Origin: an uncultured Eubacteriales bacterium
Lineage (GTDB): Bacteria; Bacillota; Clostridia; Oscillospirales; Acutalibacteraceae
Direction of reading: 5' to 3'
Assembly: GCA_934692675.1 (NCBI GenBank)
Contig: CAKUUD010000001.1
Span: 1 to 64,000, forward strand
DNA: 64,000 nt
Position 1 is the stretch's first letter; each line of letters begins with the position of its first letter. Made by a program: the position numbers and the translations under genes. Under the pieces are notes generated by a model that was not told where the DNA came from, did no database searches, and saw only the letters and a list, made by a program, of their open reading frames with translations. Positions 1 to 8,616 of the stretch are shown here, one piece after another.

Positions 1-55
1 TATTCCTTTCTTTTCTCTCTTCTCACTTTACTCACTCTTTTTTTCCCATTTTTTT

Positions 56-90
56 AGCTCCCTATTCGGGAGCTTTTGTTATTTTTCTTT
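56..90 (+). terminator. Rho-independent terminator of a gene left of the window
   Basis: Perfect 7-bp stem AGCTCCC/GGGAGCT (56-62 and 68-74) with loop TATTC, followed by a T-rich tract on the plus strand. On the minus strand the hairpin is followed by A residues, so it serves a plus-strand gene ending outside the window, convergent with nifJ. The 50 bases before it are almost pure pyrimidine. Confidence 0.75.
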
Positions 91-3000
91 ATTTATTTTT
101 ATTATTAAATCTTCTTTCGGTTTCTAAAAATTCTTCAATGGGAATATTTTTTTTGCTCAGAGTTTCTTCATAGGGATTTTCTTTGCTGGGATTAAATCTA
201 AATAGTTTCCAGTATCCTGATTCTACGGCTTGTTTAGCTGAAAGCAATGAATTTTTCATTCCACCCTTTATTCCGTGATTTATGCACGGGGAATAGGCGA
301 TTATAATGGATGGCCCTTCATAATTTTCTGCTTCTTCAAATGCTTTTACGCACTGTGTGTAGTCTGCTCCTAAAGCTACTTGAGCCACATAGACATATCC
401 GTACGTCATTGCGATCGCAGCCAAATTTTTCTTCGGAGTTTTTTTGCCTGCTGAAGCAAATTGAGCGATGGCTCCTCTTGGCGTGGATTTTGAAGCTTGG
501 CCGCCGGTATTTGAATATACTTCTGTGTCGAATACCAATATATTCACGTTTTCGCCCGAGGCGATTACATGGTCTAGCCCCCCAAATCCTATATCATATG
601 CCCAGCCATCTCCACCAAAAATCCAAACACTTTTCGTATTGACATCATCTTCGTTTTCCAGAATATCTGCCATCAATTTTTGGTCGATATCTATGTCATT
701 TTCGTTATTTTTTAAATATGATATTAATTGATTTGCGAATGTATAATTTTCTGAGGAATTATTTTTTGTTTCTAAACATTTTTCGCAAATATTTTTTAAT
801 TCTAGGTTTTTGGTAGAATTTTTTATTGAATTTATTAGCTTGTTTATTTTATTCTTTTTTATTTTTTGAGATAGGAATATTCCGTATCCAAACTCAGCGT
901 TGTCTTCAAACAGCGAATTTTGCCACGCTGGCCCCTTGCCGTTTGCATCTTTGGTATATGGTGTTGATGGGAAAGAGCCTCCCCAAATTGAGGAACATCC
1001 TGTCGCATTGGCTATGATCATTCTATTGCCAAAAAGCTGAGTCGCGAGTTTTGCATAGGGTGTCTCGCCACAACCTGCACATGCACCGGAAAATTCTAAT
1101 AATGGTTTTTTAAATTGGCTTCCTTTTACAGTTCCACGTTTAAATTTTTCGAATATTTCGGATTTTTCAGGAATAGTTTCGCAGTATTCAAACGCTTTTT
1201 GAGAATCGTAATTCACAGGAACCATGGATAGAGCTTTTTCTCCTCTCATGCCAGGGCAAGCGGCAACGCAATTTTCGCAACCTGTACAATCTTTATCAGA
1301 AATTGTTATCGAAAAATTCAAATTTGGAAATCCGATCATTTTTTTGGATTTTAAATTTTCAGGAGCATTCTTAATTTCGTTGTCATTTAAAGCATGAGGA
1401 CGAATAACCGCATGCGGACATACCAAGGAACAAATCCCGCATTGAATGCAATTTTCGGGAATCCACTCCGGCACAAAACTTGCCGTTCCTCTTTTTTCGA
1501 AAGCTGCTGTCCCCAGAGGTATTTTGCCATCTGTGTATTCAATAAATTTTGACACAGGCAAGTCATTTCCTGCTAATTTGGTTATTGGGTCGGCAACATT
1601 TTCAAAAAATTTCTTGAGCTCTGAATTTTTTATATTTTTACTATCCGAAAAATCATTTTCATCTGATATATTATTCCAGGAGTCCGGAACATTTATCTTA
1701 TTTAAATTTTTCATGCCCGCTTCAGCCGCATCATAATTGATTTTTACGATAGATTCGCCTTTTTTTGAATAAGTTTTTGTAATGGCTTCTTTTATTAAAT
1801 CAAGGGCTTTATTTTCTTCAAGTATGTTTGTTATTTTGAAAAAAGCGGATTGCAAAGTTGTGTTTACTCGCCCTCCAAGCCCCAAATCTCTGCTTATATT
1901 TGCAGCGTCTATGGTGTAAAAATTTATATTATTTTTTGCTATATATTTTTTAATTTTTTCGGGCAAAAATTTATCAATTTCTTTTTCATTCCAATCGCAA
2001 TTCAGAAGAAAACTTCCGCCGGGTTTCAAGTCCTTTATCATATCATATTTATTTATATATTCTTTCGTATGACACGCTACGAAATCTGCTTTATCTACAT
2101 AATAAGTGGATTTTATAGGCGCGTTCCCGAATCTCAAATGAGAAATGGTCAATCCACCTGATTTTTTAGAGTCATATTGAAAAAATCCTTGAACGTATTT
2201 TTCGGTATTGTTTCCTATGATTTTTATTGTGTTTTTAGCTGCACTTATAGTGCCGTCCGAACCTATTCCCCAGAATTTGCACGAAAATGTTCCTTCAGGT
2301 ATAGTGTTTACTTTTTCTCCTATTTCCAAGGATAGATTAGTCACATCATCTTTTATACCTACTGTAAACCTAGGCTTTTTGTTTTTCGAACTCATATTAT
2401 CATATACAGCGATTATTTGCTCTGGAGTGGTGTTTTTTGAGCTTAAACCATATCTGCCTGATAATATTTCCAAATTATCAAATTTTGAGCCTTTAAGCGC
2501 CGCTACAACGTCTAAATATAATGGTTCTCCAATAGATCCTGGCTCTTTTGTTCTGTCAAGCACGGATATCATTTTTGTGGACGATGGCAAAGAATTTAAA
2601 AGATGTTTTACAGAGAACGGCCTATAAAGATGTACTTTTACGAGTCCTACTTTTTCTCCTTTACTCATTAAGTAATCAATGGTTTCTTCGATTGTTTCGC
2701 ATACTGAGCCCATTGCAATTATTATTTTTTCGGCGTCAGGCGCTCCGTAATAATTGAACAGTTTATAATCTGTACCCGAAAGAGCATTTATTTTATTCAT
2801 GTAATTTTCAACGGTTTCCGGAATCTTATCATAAAAAATATTACAAGCTTCTCTGTTTTGAAAATAAACATCGTCGTTCTGAGCAGTACCTGCTATAAGT
2901 GGGGAATTGGAGTTCAAAGATCTGTTTTTAAATTCTTGAAGAGATTTTTTATTTACCAATTTTCCCAAATTTTCATAGTCTATAAGTTTTACTTTTTGAA

Positions 3001-3544
3001 TTTCGTGAGATGTTCTGAATCCATCGAAAAAATGCAAAAACGGCACTCTGCTTTCAATCGCACTCAAATGTGCAACGCACCCCAGATCAAATGCCTCCTG
3101 AGGGCTGTTTGAAGCGAGCATTGCATATCCTGTTTGACGGCAAGCGTATATGTCGGAGTGATCTCCAAAAATGGATAACGCATGTGCAGCTACAGTTCTC
3201 GCTGCAACATGAATAACCCCCGGGAGTAATTCTCCAGCCATTTTGTACATATTCGGTATCATAAGTAAAAGCCCTTGCGAAGACGTAAATGTTGTTGCAA
3301 GTGCACCGGCAGAAAGCGCTCCGTGAACTGCTCCTGCAGCTCCGGCTTCAGATTGCATTTCGGCGACTTGAACTTCTTCTCCGAATATATTTTTTTTACC
3401 CGATACAGAATTTTTATCTGTTACATCAGCCATTACAGATGACGGCGTGATGGGGTATATGGCGGCAACTTCAGTGAAAGCATACGCTGCGTTCGCCGCA
3501 GCTGTATTGCCGTCCATAGTTACTATTTGTCTTTCTTCACTCAA
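89..3544 (-). CDS. nifJ: Pyruvate:ferredoxin (flavodoxin) oxidoreductase
   Basis: Single-chain PFOR that oxidatively decarboxylates pyruvate to acetyl-CoA, CO2 and reduced ferredoxin in the cytoplasm; central to anaerobic energy metabolism. The N-terminus carries the pyruvate-domain signature MDGNTAAANAAYAFTE and YPITPSS. Two 4Fe-4S motifs follow (CIQCGICSLVCP and CTGCENCVAACPG). The C-terminal TPP domain has CAGCGETPY, GDGWAYDIGFGGLDH and NTGGQASKSTPRGA. Full length at about 1151 residues. I chose the TTG at 3544 (protein MSEERQIVTMDGN) because AGAGAGG lies 8 nt upstream; the frame stays open to another TTG at 3571 without a better site. Only about 50 bp separate it from proS upstream and no terminator is seen there, so the two may be cotranscribed. 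Confidence 0.95.
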   Translation of the reverse strand: MSEERQIVTMDGNTAAANAAYAFTEVAAIYPITPSSVMADVTDKNSVSGKKNIFGEEVQVAEMQSEAGAAGAVHGALSAGALATTFTSSQGLLLMIPNMYKMAGELLPGVIHVAARTVAAHALSIFGDHSDIYACRQTGYAMLASNSPQEAFDLGCVAHLSAIESRVPFLHFFDGFRTSHEIQKVKLIDYENLGKLVNKKSLQEFKNRSLNSNSPLIAGTAQNDDVYFQNREACNIFYDKIPETVENYMNKINALSGTDYKLFNYYGAPDAEKIIIAMGSVCETIEETIDYLMSKGEKVGLVKVHLYRPFSVKHLLNSLPSSTKMISVLDRTKEPGSIGEPLYLDVVAALKGSKFDNLEILSGRYGLSSKNTTPEQIIAVYDNMSSKNKKPRFTVGIKDDVTNLSLEIGEKVNTIPEGTFSCKFWGIGSDGTISAAKNTIKIIGNNTEKYVQGFFQYDSKKSGGLTISHLRFGNAPIKSTYYVDKADFVACHTKEYINKYDMIKDLKPGGSFLLNCDWNEKEIDKFLPEKIKKYIAKNNINFYTIDAANISRDLGLGGRVNTTLQSAFFKITNILEENKALDLIKEAITKTYSKKGESIVKINYDAAEAGMKNLNKINVPDSWNNISDENDFSDSKNIKNSELKKFFENVADPITKLAGNDLPVSKFIEYTDGKIPLGTAAFEKRGTASFVPEWIPENCIQCGICSLVCPHAVIRPHALNDNEIKNAPENLKSKKMIGFPNLNFSITISDKDCTGCENCVAACPGMRGEKALSMVPVNYDSQKAFEYCETIPEKSEIFEKFKRGTVKGSQFKKPLLEFSGACAGCGETPYAKLATQLFGNRMIIANATGCSSIWGGSFPSTPYTKDANGKGPAWQNSLFEDNAEFGYGIFLSQKIKKNKINKLINSIKNSTKNLELKNICEKCLETKNNSSENYTFANQLISYLKNNENDIDIDQKLMADILENEDDVNTKSVWIFGGDGWAYDIGFGGLDHVIASGENVNILVFDTEVYSNTGGQASKSTPRGAIAQFASAGKKTPKKNLAAIAMTYGYVYVAQVALGADYTQCVKAFEEAENYEGPSIIIAYSPCINHGIKGGMKNSLLSAKQAVESGYWKLFRFNPSKENPYEETLSKKNIPIEEFLETERRFNNKNK

Positions 3545-3595
3545 TTTTTTTACCTCTCTTTTCCTAACCAATTTATTAAAAATTATCTTGTTAAA

Positions 3596-5032
3596 TTAAT
3601 ATGCCTTTGCCCAGTATACAAGATGCTTAGCATCTTTTCCGCAGATAACGCATTTGTCGCCTGTTTTTTCTTCGTTGTCACGAATACATCTCGAAGTGAA
3701 CGCCGTCTCTTCCTTGGATTTTTTCTCGCACTCTTCGCTTCCGCACCACATAGCTTTGATGAATCCGGGTTTATTTTTAGCAATGTTTTTGAATTCTTCG
3801 AAATCCTTTGCCGTGTGTGTCATTTCAATTCTTCTTTTAAGCGCATTTTGATACATTCCATCATGAACTTTCTTTAATAAATCCGGGATTTTACTTTCTA
3901 GTTCGTCAAGCGAAACTATTATTTTTTCCAAATTGTATCTAAGCACTATTACGCATTGATTCTTTTCGATATCTTTAGGCCCGATTTCTATTCTTAGCGG
4001 AACGCCACGCATTTCATGTTCTGAAAATTTCCAGCCCGGAGATTTATCCGAATCATCAATTTTAATTCTGCAGATATTTTTCAGTTTATTTTGTATTTCT
4101 TTGGCTTTTTCCAACACACCTTCCTTGTGCATTGCTATAGGAATGATCATAACCTGCACAGGAGCTATAGCAGGCGGAAGAACCAATCCTCTGTCATCTC
4201 CGTGCGCCATTATTACTGCGCCTATCATTCTTGTAGTGCTTCCCCACGAAGTTTGGTACGGGTTTTCCGGTTTATTTTCTCTATTTTGAAATTCTATTCC
4301 AAAAGCTTTCGCAAAATGATTTCCGAAATAGTGGCTGGTGGCTGATTGTAGGGCTTTTCCGTCGTGCATTAGAGCTTCGATAGTGTAAGTTGCTTCTGCA
4401 CCGGCAAATTTTTCACTCTCTGTTTTTTGTCCCTTTATTGCAGGGATCGCGAGTGTGTTTTCAAAGAAATCAAAATATACGTCAAGCATACGTAAAGTTT
4501 CTTCTTTGGCTTCTTCAGGGGTTTCGTGCAAAGTATGGCCTTCCTGCCATTGGAATTCTACTGAACGGAGGAACGGGCGAGTGGTTTTTTCCCAACGCAC
4601 CACGCTGCACCATTGATTGTATAGCTTTGGTAAATCTCTCCACGAATGCACTACTTTTGCATAATGCTCGCAAAAAAGAGTTTCAGAAGTAGGTCTAACG
4701 CAAAGTCTCTCTTGTAATTTTTCGTCCCCTCCTTGAGTAACCCAAGCTACTTCCGGAGCAAACCCTTCGATATGGTCTTTTTCTTTTTGCAATAGGCTTT
4801 CAGGTATAAAAATAGGCATGGATACATTCTGGTGCCCCAGTTCTTTAAACTTTTTATCCATAATAGACACCATATTTTCCCATATAGCATACCCATAAGG
4901 TTCAATTACCATGCAGCCTTTTACGCTTGAGTAATCCATAAGTTCAGCTTTTTTTACGATATCGGTGTACCATTTCGCAAAATCTTCGTCCATGGACGTG
5001 ATTTCTTCAACTTGTTTTTTATTTTTACTCAT
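3596..5032 (-). CDS. proS: Prolyl-tRNA synthetase, archaeal/eukaryal type
   Basis: Class II synthetase that charges tRNA-Pro. At 478 residues it is the short ProS type 3 form: there is no INS editing insertion between motifs 2 and 3 as in E. coli-type ProRS. Visible signatures are the motif 1 region (GYAIWENMVSIMDKKFKELG), RPTSETLFCEHYAK, the motif 2 stretch RWEKTTRPFLRSVEFQWQEG, and the C-terminal zinc-type cysteines (CGSEEC and CVICGKD). It ends in the tyrosine terminus AKAY typical of this type. The ATG start has an upstream purine stretch (AGGACTATTTTT). No T-box sequence was seen in the 250 bp upstream. Divergent from rplM. Confidence 0.95.
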   Translation of the reverse strand: MSKNKKQVEEITSMDEDFAKWYTDIVKKAELMDYSSVKGCMVIEPYGYAIWENMVSIMDKKFKELGHQNVSMPIFIPESLLQKEKDHIEGFAPEVAWVTQGGDEKLQERLCVRPTSETLFCEHYAKVVHSWRDLPKLYNQWCSVVRWEKTTRPFLRSVEFQWQEGHTLHETPEEAKEETLRMLDVYFDFFENTLAIPAIKGQKTESEKFAGAEATYTIEALMHDGKALQSATSHYFGNHFAKAFGIEFQNRENKPENPYQTSWGSTTRMIGAVIMAHGDDRGLVLPPAIAPVQVMIIPIAMHKEGVLEKAKEIQNKLKNICRIKIDDSDKSPGWKFSEHEMRGVPLRIEIGPKDIEKNQCVIVLRYNLEKIIVSLDELESKIPDLLKKVHDGMYQNALKRRIEMTHTAKDFEEFKNIAKNKPGFIKAMWCGSEECEKKSKEETAFTSRCIRDNEEKTGDKCVICGKDAKHLVYWAKAY

Positions 5033-5211
5033 AAAAATAGTCCTTTCAATTTTTCTTTAAACTTTATATTATTATACTGCAACAGACATATAAATTAAAG
5101 GAAAAGTTACTTGGCCGCAAAGATATAAAAATTCAAATCAGAGATAAAAAGAGGAATTGCCACGATAAACAAAGAAAAAACGAGATAATAACAATTCAAA
5201 TTAAATTATTG

Positions 5212-5241
5212 TTGACACTTCATGCCCCTAAATGATAAAAT
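5212..5241 (+). promoter_or_regulatory. Promoter of the rplM-rpsI operon
   Basis: TTGACA at 5212-5217 and TAAAAT at 5236-5241 with an 18-nt spacer, followed about 40 nt later by the AGGAGG ribosome binding site of rplM. The predicted 5' leader is too short to hold an elaborate structure. Confidence 0.65.
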
Positions 5242-5283
5242 TAATATGTTAAAAAAATAATAAATTATTTAGGAGGAAGATCG

Positions 5284-5727
5284 ATGTCTACATACATGCC
5301 AAAATCAGGCTCAGTAGAACGCAAGTGGTACATTCTTGATGCCGCCGGAAAGCCGCTCGGAAGAGTAGCAGTTCAAGCAGCGAATTTACTTCGCGGAAAA
5401 AATAAACCGATTTATACGCCCCATGTTGATTGTGGTGATCACGTTATTATCATTAACTGTGAAAAAGCAGTACTTACAGGTAATAAACTTACTCAAAAAT
5501 ATCACTATCATCACACCGGATATGTCGGAAATCTTAAGAGTGTGAGATACGACACATTAATGAAAACTCATCCGGAAAAAGCTATGCACATGGCTGTTGA
5601 AGGAATGCTTCAAGATAACGCTTTGGCAAGAGCTCAAATCGTAAGACTTCGTACAGTAGTAGGTTCAACTCACAAACACGAAGCTCAAAAACCAGAATTA
5701 TGGACTGATATGGGGGGAAATAAATAA
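5284..5727 (+). CDS. rplM: Large ribosomal subunit protein L13 (uL13)
   Basis: 147 residues, usual bacterial L13 length. Visible family signatures are the N-terminal WYILDAAGKPLGRVAVQAAN, DCGDHVIIINCEKAVLTGNK and the C-terminal KPELWTD-type ending. An early assembly protein that binds 23S rRNA. The start follows AGGAGG at good spacing. It overlaps rpsI by one base in the arrangement TAATG, so the two genes are translationally coupled, as in the conserved bacterial L13-S9 operon. Confidence 0.97.
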   Translation: MSTYMPKSGSVERKWYILDAAGKPLGRVAVQAANLLRGKNKPIYTPHVDCGDHVIIINCEKAVLTGNKLTQKYHYHHTGYVGNLKSVRYDTLMKTHPEKAMHMAVEGMLQDNALARAQIVRLRTVVGSTHKHEAQKPELWTDMGGNK

Positions 5728-6128
5728 TGTATAATACAACTCCTTTCTTTTACGGAACCGGAAGAAGAAAACATTCCGTAGCAAGAGTAAGACTTTACAA
5801 AGGCACAGGTAAAATCACAGTTAACGGAAGAGATATAGACGAATATTTCGGACTCGAAACTTTAAAAGTTATAGTTCGCCAACCTTTGGCTCTTACCGAA
5901 AGCGAAGCAAAATTCGATATCGTCTGCAACGTAACAGGCGGCGGTGTTGCCGGTCAAGCAGGTGCAATAAGACATGGTATTTCACGTGCACTTTTGGAAT
6001 GTGATTCTGAAAAATTCAAAATGAGCCTCAAAAGAGCGGGCTTCTTAACACGTGACCCAAGAATGAAAGAACGTAAAAAATATGGTCTCAAAAAAGCAAG
6101 AAAAGCTCCACAATTTTCAAAGAGATAA
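5727..6128 (+). CDS. rpsI: Small ribosomal subunit protein S9 (uS9)
   Basis: 133 residues. Family signatures are YGTGRRKHSVARVRLYKGTG, GGGVAGQAGAIRHGISRALL, RDPRMKERKKYGLKKARKAP and the terminal KR, which in S9 reaches the P-site tRNA anticodon. Starts inside the stop codon of rplM (TAATG), so it is coupled to L13. No clear terminator separates it from the degV-type gene 79 bp downstream, so they may share a transcript. Confidence 0.97.
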   Translation: MYNTTPFFYGTGRRKHSVARVRLYKGTGKITVNGRDIDEYFGLETLKVIVRQPLALTESEAKFDIVCNVTGGGVAGQAGAIRHGISRALLECDSEKFKMSLKRAGFLTRDPRMKERKKYGLKKARKAPQFSKR

Positions 6129-6207
6129 TATTATATATTTGTTTTATGTGGATGATTCGTCTGAAAAAGGTGGTGTGGATTGGGCTGAAAATTTGCCCGC
6201 ATAATTT

Positions 6208-7068
6208 ATGAATGATTATGTTATAATGACTGATTCGACTATAGATTTAAATGCTGATTTAGCGGAAAGCCTGGGGCTTGACGTTATTCGCATGATGGTT
6301 TGTATTGATGATAAAACCTTTTCAGATAATGAACTTACTTCAAAAGAATTTTATAATAAACTTAGGAATAAATCTGTTTCTTCAACTTCTCAGATAAACC
6401 CTTCTACGTTTGCTGAATACTTTACCGATATAGTAAAAACTGGAAATGATATTTTATATATATGTTTTTCTTCAGGGCTTAGCGGTATGTACAATTCAGC
6501 TGTTTTAGCGGCCGAACAAGTGCAGAAAGATTACCCCGAAAGAAAAATTTTAGTAATCGATTCTCTTTCGGCTTCTATAGGTGAAGGTTTGTTGGTTTAT
6601 CACGCGGCTATGAAAAAGCGTGCAGGGCTTAGCATGGAAGAAGTTGCAGAGTGGGTAGAAGAAAACAAACTCAAAGTTTGCCACTGGTTTATGGTTGACG
6701 ACCTTAATCATTTGTGCCGCGGAGGACGGCTTTCTCAGAGTGCCGCATTTTTCGGAAGCATGATGAATATAAAGCCGATTCTAAGCGTCGACAATGAAGG
6801 AAAACTAAAGGTCGCTGCAAAAGTTCGTGGAAAATCCAAAGCAATGGATTACATCCTTGGTCAGATTGAAAATTATGCACAAGATGTGAAAGACCAAACT
6901 ATTTTAGTAGGCCACGCAGACTGTGAAGAAAGTGCAAAAATTCTTGCGAGTATGATACTTGACAAATTTAACCCAAAAGAGATTATAATAAGCAATTTAG
7001 GTGCGGTTATAGGCTCCCATGTGGGTCCTGGTATGTTTGCCGCAACGTTTTTAGGGAATAATCGATAA
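6208..7068 (+). CDS. DegV family fatty-acid-binding protein (FakB type)
   Basis: 286 residues, normal for the family. DegV/FakB proteins bind a fatty acid and, with the kinase FakA, deliver it for phosphorylation and phospholipid synthesis. Signatures: YVIMTDSTIDLNADLAE at the N-terminus, STSQINPSTF, FSSGLSGMYNSA, DSLSASIGEGLLV, LCRGGRLS with MNIKPILSV, and GHVGPGMF-like SHVGPGMFAATFLG at the end. No FakA is visible in the window. The ATG lacks a clear Shine-Dalgarno sequence; an overlapping protein-like frame of about 20 codons ends 5 bp before it, so translation may be coupled. Confidence 0.9.
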   Translation: MNDYVIMTDSTIDLNADLAESLGLDVIRMMVCIDDKTFSDNELTSKEFYNKLRNKSVSSTSQINPSTFAEYFTDIVKTGNDILYICFSSGLSGMYNSAVLAAEQVQKDYPERKILVIDSLSASIGEGLLVYHAAMKKRAGLSMEEVAEWVEENKLKVCHWFMVDDLNHLCRGGRLSQSAAFFGSMMNIKPILSVDNEGKLKVAAKVRGKSKAMDYILGQIENYAQDVKDQTILVGHADCEESAKILASMILDKFNPKEIIISNLGAVIGSHVGPGMFAATFLGNNR

Positions 7069-7094
7069 AAATATTAAAGAGGAGGAAAATTTAA

Positions 7095-7343
7095 ATGCCC
7101 AATATAAAATCGGCTAAAAAAAGAGTAAAAGTTACTAAGATTAAGACTGAAAGAAATAAAGCTTATAAATCTGAACTTAGAACTTTAATTAAAAATGCTA
7201 TGGTTGAAGGCGAAGTAGAAACCGGAGAGGCTGTTAAACGCGCTATCAAAAAGATTGACGAATCAGTTTCTAAAGGTATTCTTCACAAAAACACAGCTGC
7301 TCGCAAAAAAGCTGCCGTTATACGCAAATGCAGAGCAAAATAG
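7095..7343 (+). CDS. rpsT: Small ribosomal subunit protein S20 (bS20)
   Basis: 82 residues, Lys/Arg-rich helical protein. Signatures: MPNIKSAKKRVKVTKIKTERN at the start, LIKNAMVEGE and the C-terminal GILHKNTAARKKAAV. It binds the 5' and 3' minor domains of 16S rRNA during 30S assembly. Strong AGAGGAGG site 9 nt upstream. Followed directly by a terminator. Confidence 0.97.
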   Translation: MPNIKSAKKRVKVTKIKTERNKAYKSELRTLIKNAMVEGEVETGEAVKRAIKKIDESVSKGILHKNTAARKKAAVIRKCRAK

Positions 7344-7360
7344 TATTTTAATTTTAAAAA

Positions 7361-7395
7361 CCTCTCGGGATTATCCGGGAGGCTTTTTATTTTTA
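7361..7395 (+). terminator. Terminator after rpsT
   Basis: CCTCTCGG/CCGGGAGG stem (7361-7368, 7375-7382, one G-T pair) with loop GATTAT, then a T-rich tail. Confidence 0.9.
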
Positions 7396-7436
7396 ACGAT
7401 TAAATAAATTATATAAAATTTACATAAAAAAATCAT

Positions 7437-7465
7437 TTGACAGATTATATATATGAATGTATAAT
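7437..7465 (+). promoter_or_regulatory. Promoter of the double-glycine peptide array
   Basis: Consensus TTGACA (7437-7442) and TATAAT (7460-7465) with 17-nt spacing, about 50 nt before the first copy. No equally good promoter is repeated between the copies. Confidence 0.8.
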
Positions 7466-7516
7466 AAAATTGGGTCATAAATATAGATTCAAAAAAAATA
7501 TAAAGGAGTGTTTAAT

Positions 7517-7804
7517 ATGTCAGAAACAAACATCGAAAACAACATGATTTCAGAAGAAGATTTAGAAAAAGCAGCGGGCGGCTTGAAAATTACTAAGGGC
7601 ACCCTTAAAAAAGCTCTGCTTGCAGCAGGAGCACTTGCTATTGCTGGAGTTGGTGGATATTATATTTGTAAAAATGGATCCGATGGATATTGGACCCTTG
7701 ATAAGCTTAAAGATATAAGAAAAGGTTGGAATAATATGAATGAGAAGGAGGGAGGAAAAATAAAATTAGAAAAAGTCGATTTGGAAAACGATGATAAAAA
7801 TTAG
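7517..7804 (+). CDS. Double-glycine leader peptide, array copy 1
   Basis: 95-residue small protein. Residues 1-22 look like a double-glycine leader (acidic ISEEDLEKAAGG ending at GG, as in class II bacteriocin precursors). The predicted mature part starts with a Lys-rich stretch (LKITKGTLKK), then an Ala/Gly-rich hydrophobic helix of about 17 residues, then YYICKNG with a single Cys. The tail of about 41 residues is charged (YWTLDKLKDIRKGWNN, then a K/E/D-rich end). Start ATG 7517 is set by AAAGGAG 8 nt upstream; an earlier in-frame GTG overlaps that site. Function unknown: bacteriocin, fratricide or signalling peptide are possible. No maturation or immunity gene is adjacent. Confidence 0.8.
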   Translation: MSETNIENNMISEEDLEKAAGGLKITKGTLKKALLAAGALAIAGVGGYYICKNGSDGYWTLDKLKDIRKGWNNMNEKEGGKIKLEKVDLENDDKN

Positions 7805-7837
7805 TGATTAAAAAATAATTTTATATGTAAGATACAT

Positions 7838-7863
7838 GCCCACTTGATTTTTTGTGAGTGGGC
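7838..7863 (+). repeat. Conserved intergenic stem-loop, array gap 1
   Basis: GCCCACT/AGTGGGC 7-bp stem with a T-rich 12-nt loop between copies 1 and 2. No T tract follows, so it is not a standard terminator. It may instead stabilise or process the mRNA. Confidence 0.7.
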
Positions 7864-7908
7864 ATTGAAATTATAGATTATATAGTTTTTTACAAAGGAG
7901 TGTTTAAT

Positions 7909-8169
7909 ATGTCAGAAACAAACTTTGAAAACAACATGATTTCAGAAGAAGATTTAGAAAAAGCAGCGGGCGGCTTGAAAATTACTAAGGGCACCCTTAA
8001 AAAAGCCCTGCTCGCAACAGGAGCACTTGCTATTGCTGGAGTTGGTGGATATTATATTTGTAAAAATGGCAGCAAGAAAGAATCAGGTCAAAAATTACCA
8101 TATTTAGATACGGGGACCGAACTGGATACTATTGTAAATGGATCGGGTTTCTGTGATATCCATAAATAG
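7909..8169 (+). CDS. Double-glycine leader peptide, array copy 2
   Basis: 86 residues. The leader and hydrophobic core are nearly identical to copy 1 (ISEEDLEKAAGG, LKITKGTLKKALLATGALA, YYICKNG). The tail of about 32 residues is unrelated to copy 1: SKKESGQKLPYLDTGTELD, and it contains a second Cys near the C-terminus (GFCDIHK), which could allow a disulfide with the core Cys. Start ATG 7909 after AAAGGAG; the open frame further upstream runs through the intergenic stem-loop and is not coding. Confidence 0.8.
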   Translation: MSETNFENNMISEEDLEKAAGGLKITKGTLKKALLATGALAIAGVGGYYICKNGSKKESGQKLPYLDTGTELDTIVNGSGFCDIHK

Positions 8170-8198
8170 GGTATGCAAGTATAATTATAAAATTAAGT

Positions 8199-8224
8199 GC
8201 CCACTTGATTTTTTATGAGTGGGC
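8199..8224 (+). repeat. Conserved intergenic stem-loop, array gap 2
   Basis: Same GCCCACT/AGTGGGC stem as in gap 1, with one loop change, between copies 2 and 3. Stem conserved while the loop varies. Confidence 0.7.
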
Positions 8225-8269
8225 ATTAAAATTATAGATTATATAGTTTTTTACAAAGGAGTGTTTAAT

Positions 8270-8506
8270 ATGCAAGAAACAAACTTTGAAAACAACATGA
8301 TTTCAGAAGAAGATTTAGAAAAAGCAGCGGGCGGCTTGAAAATTACTAAGGGCACCCTTAAAAAAGCTCTGCTTGCAGCAGGAGCACTTGCTGTCGCCGG
8401 AATCGGTGGTTATTATATTTGCAAAAATGGAAAAGAAAATGAGTATGAATATTGGACTCCAGAAAATATGGATGATTTAAGGGAAAAATTGAATAATCAA
8501 ATGTGA
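8270..8506 (+). CDS. Double-glycine leader peptide, array copy 3
   Basis: 78 residues, the shortest copy. Starts MQETN rather than MSETN; otherwise the leader is the same through the GG at residues 21-22, with the Lys-rich stretch, the Ala/Gly-rich helix (here AVAGIGG) and YYICKNG. Its tail, YEYWTPENMDDLREKLNNQ, resembles the copy 1 tail (YWTLDKLKDIRKGWNN), so copies 1 and 3 share a tail type. Start set by AAAGGAG 8 nt before ATG 8270. Confidence 0.8.
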   Translation: MQETNFENNMISEEDLEKAAGGLKITKGTLKKALLAAGALAVAGIGGYYICKNGKENEYEYWTPENMDDLREKLNNQM

Positions 8507-8548
8507 ATGTAAATCCAGAGGAAGTTAATTTTATATGTAAAAACACGT

Positions 8549-8574
8549 GTCCACTTGATTTTTTGTGAGTGGGC
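8549..8574 (+). repeat. Conserved intergenic stem-loop, array gap 3
   Basis: GTCCACT/AGTGGGC; the one change in the left arm keeps pairing through a G-T pair. Between copies 3 and 4. Confidence 0.7.
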
Positions 8575-8616
8575 TAAAATATAGATTATATAGTTTTTTA
8601 CAAAGGAGTGTTTAAT

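Noticed and set aside
310..3112. Plus-strand open frames across nifJ
   Set aside because: They are antisense to a complete, well-conserved gene, lack ribosome sites and have no recognisable domains.
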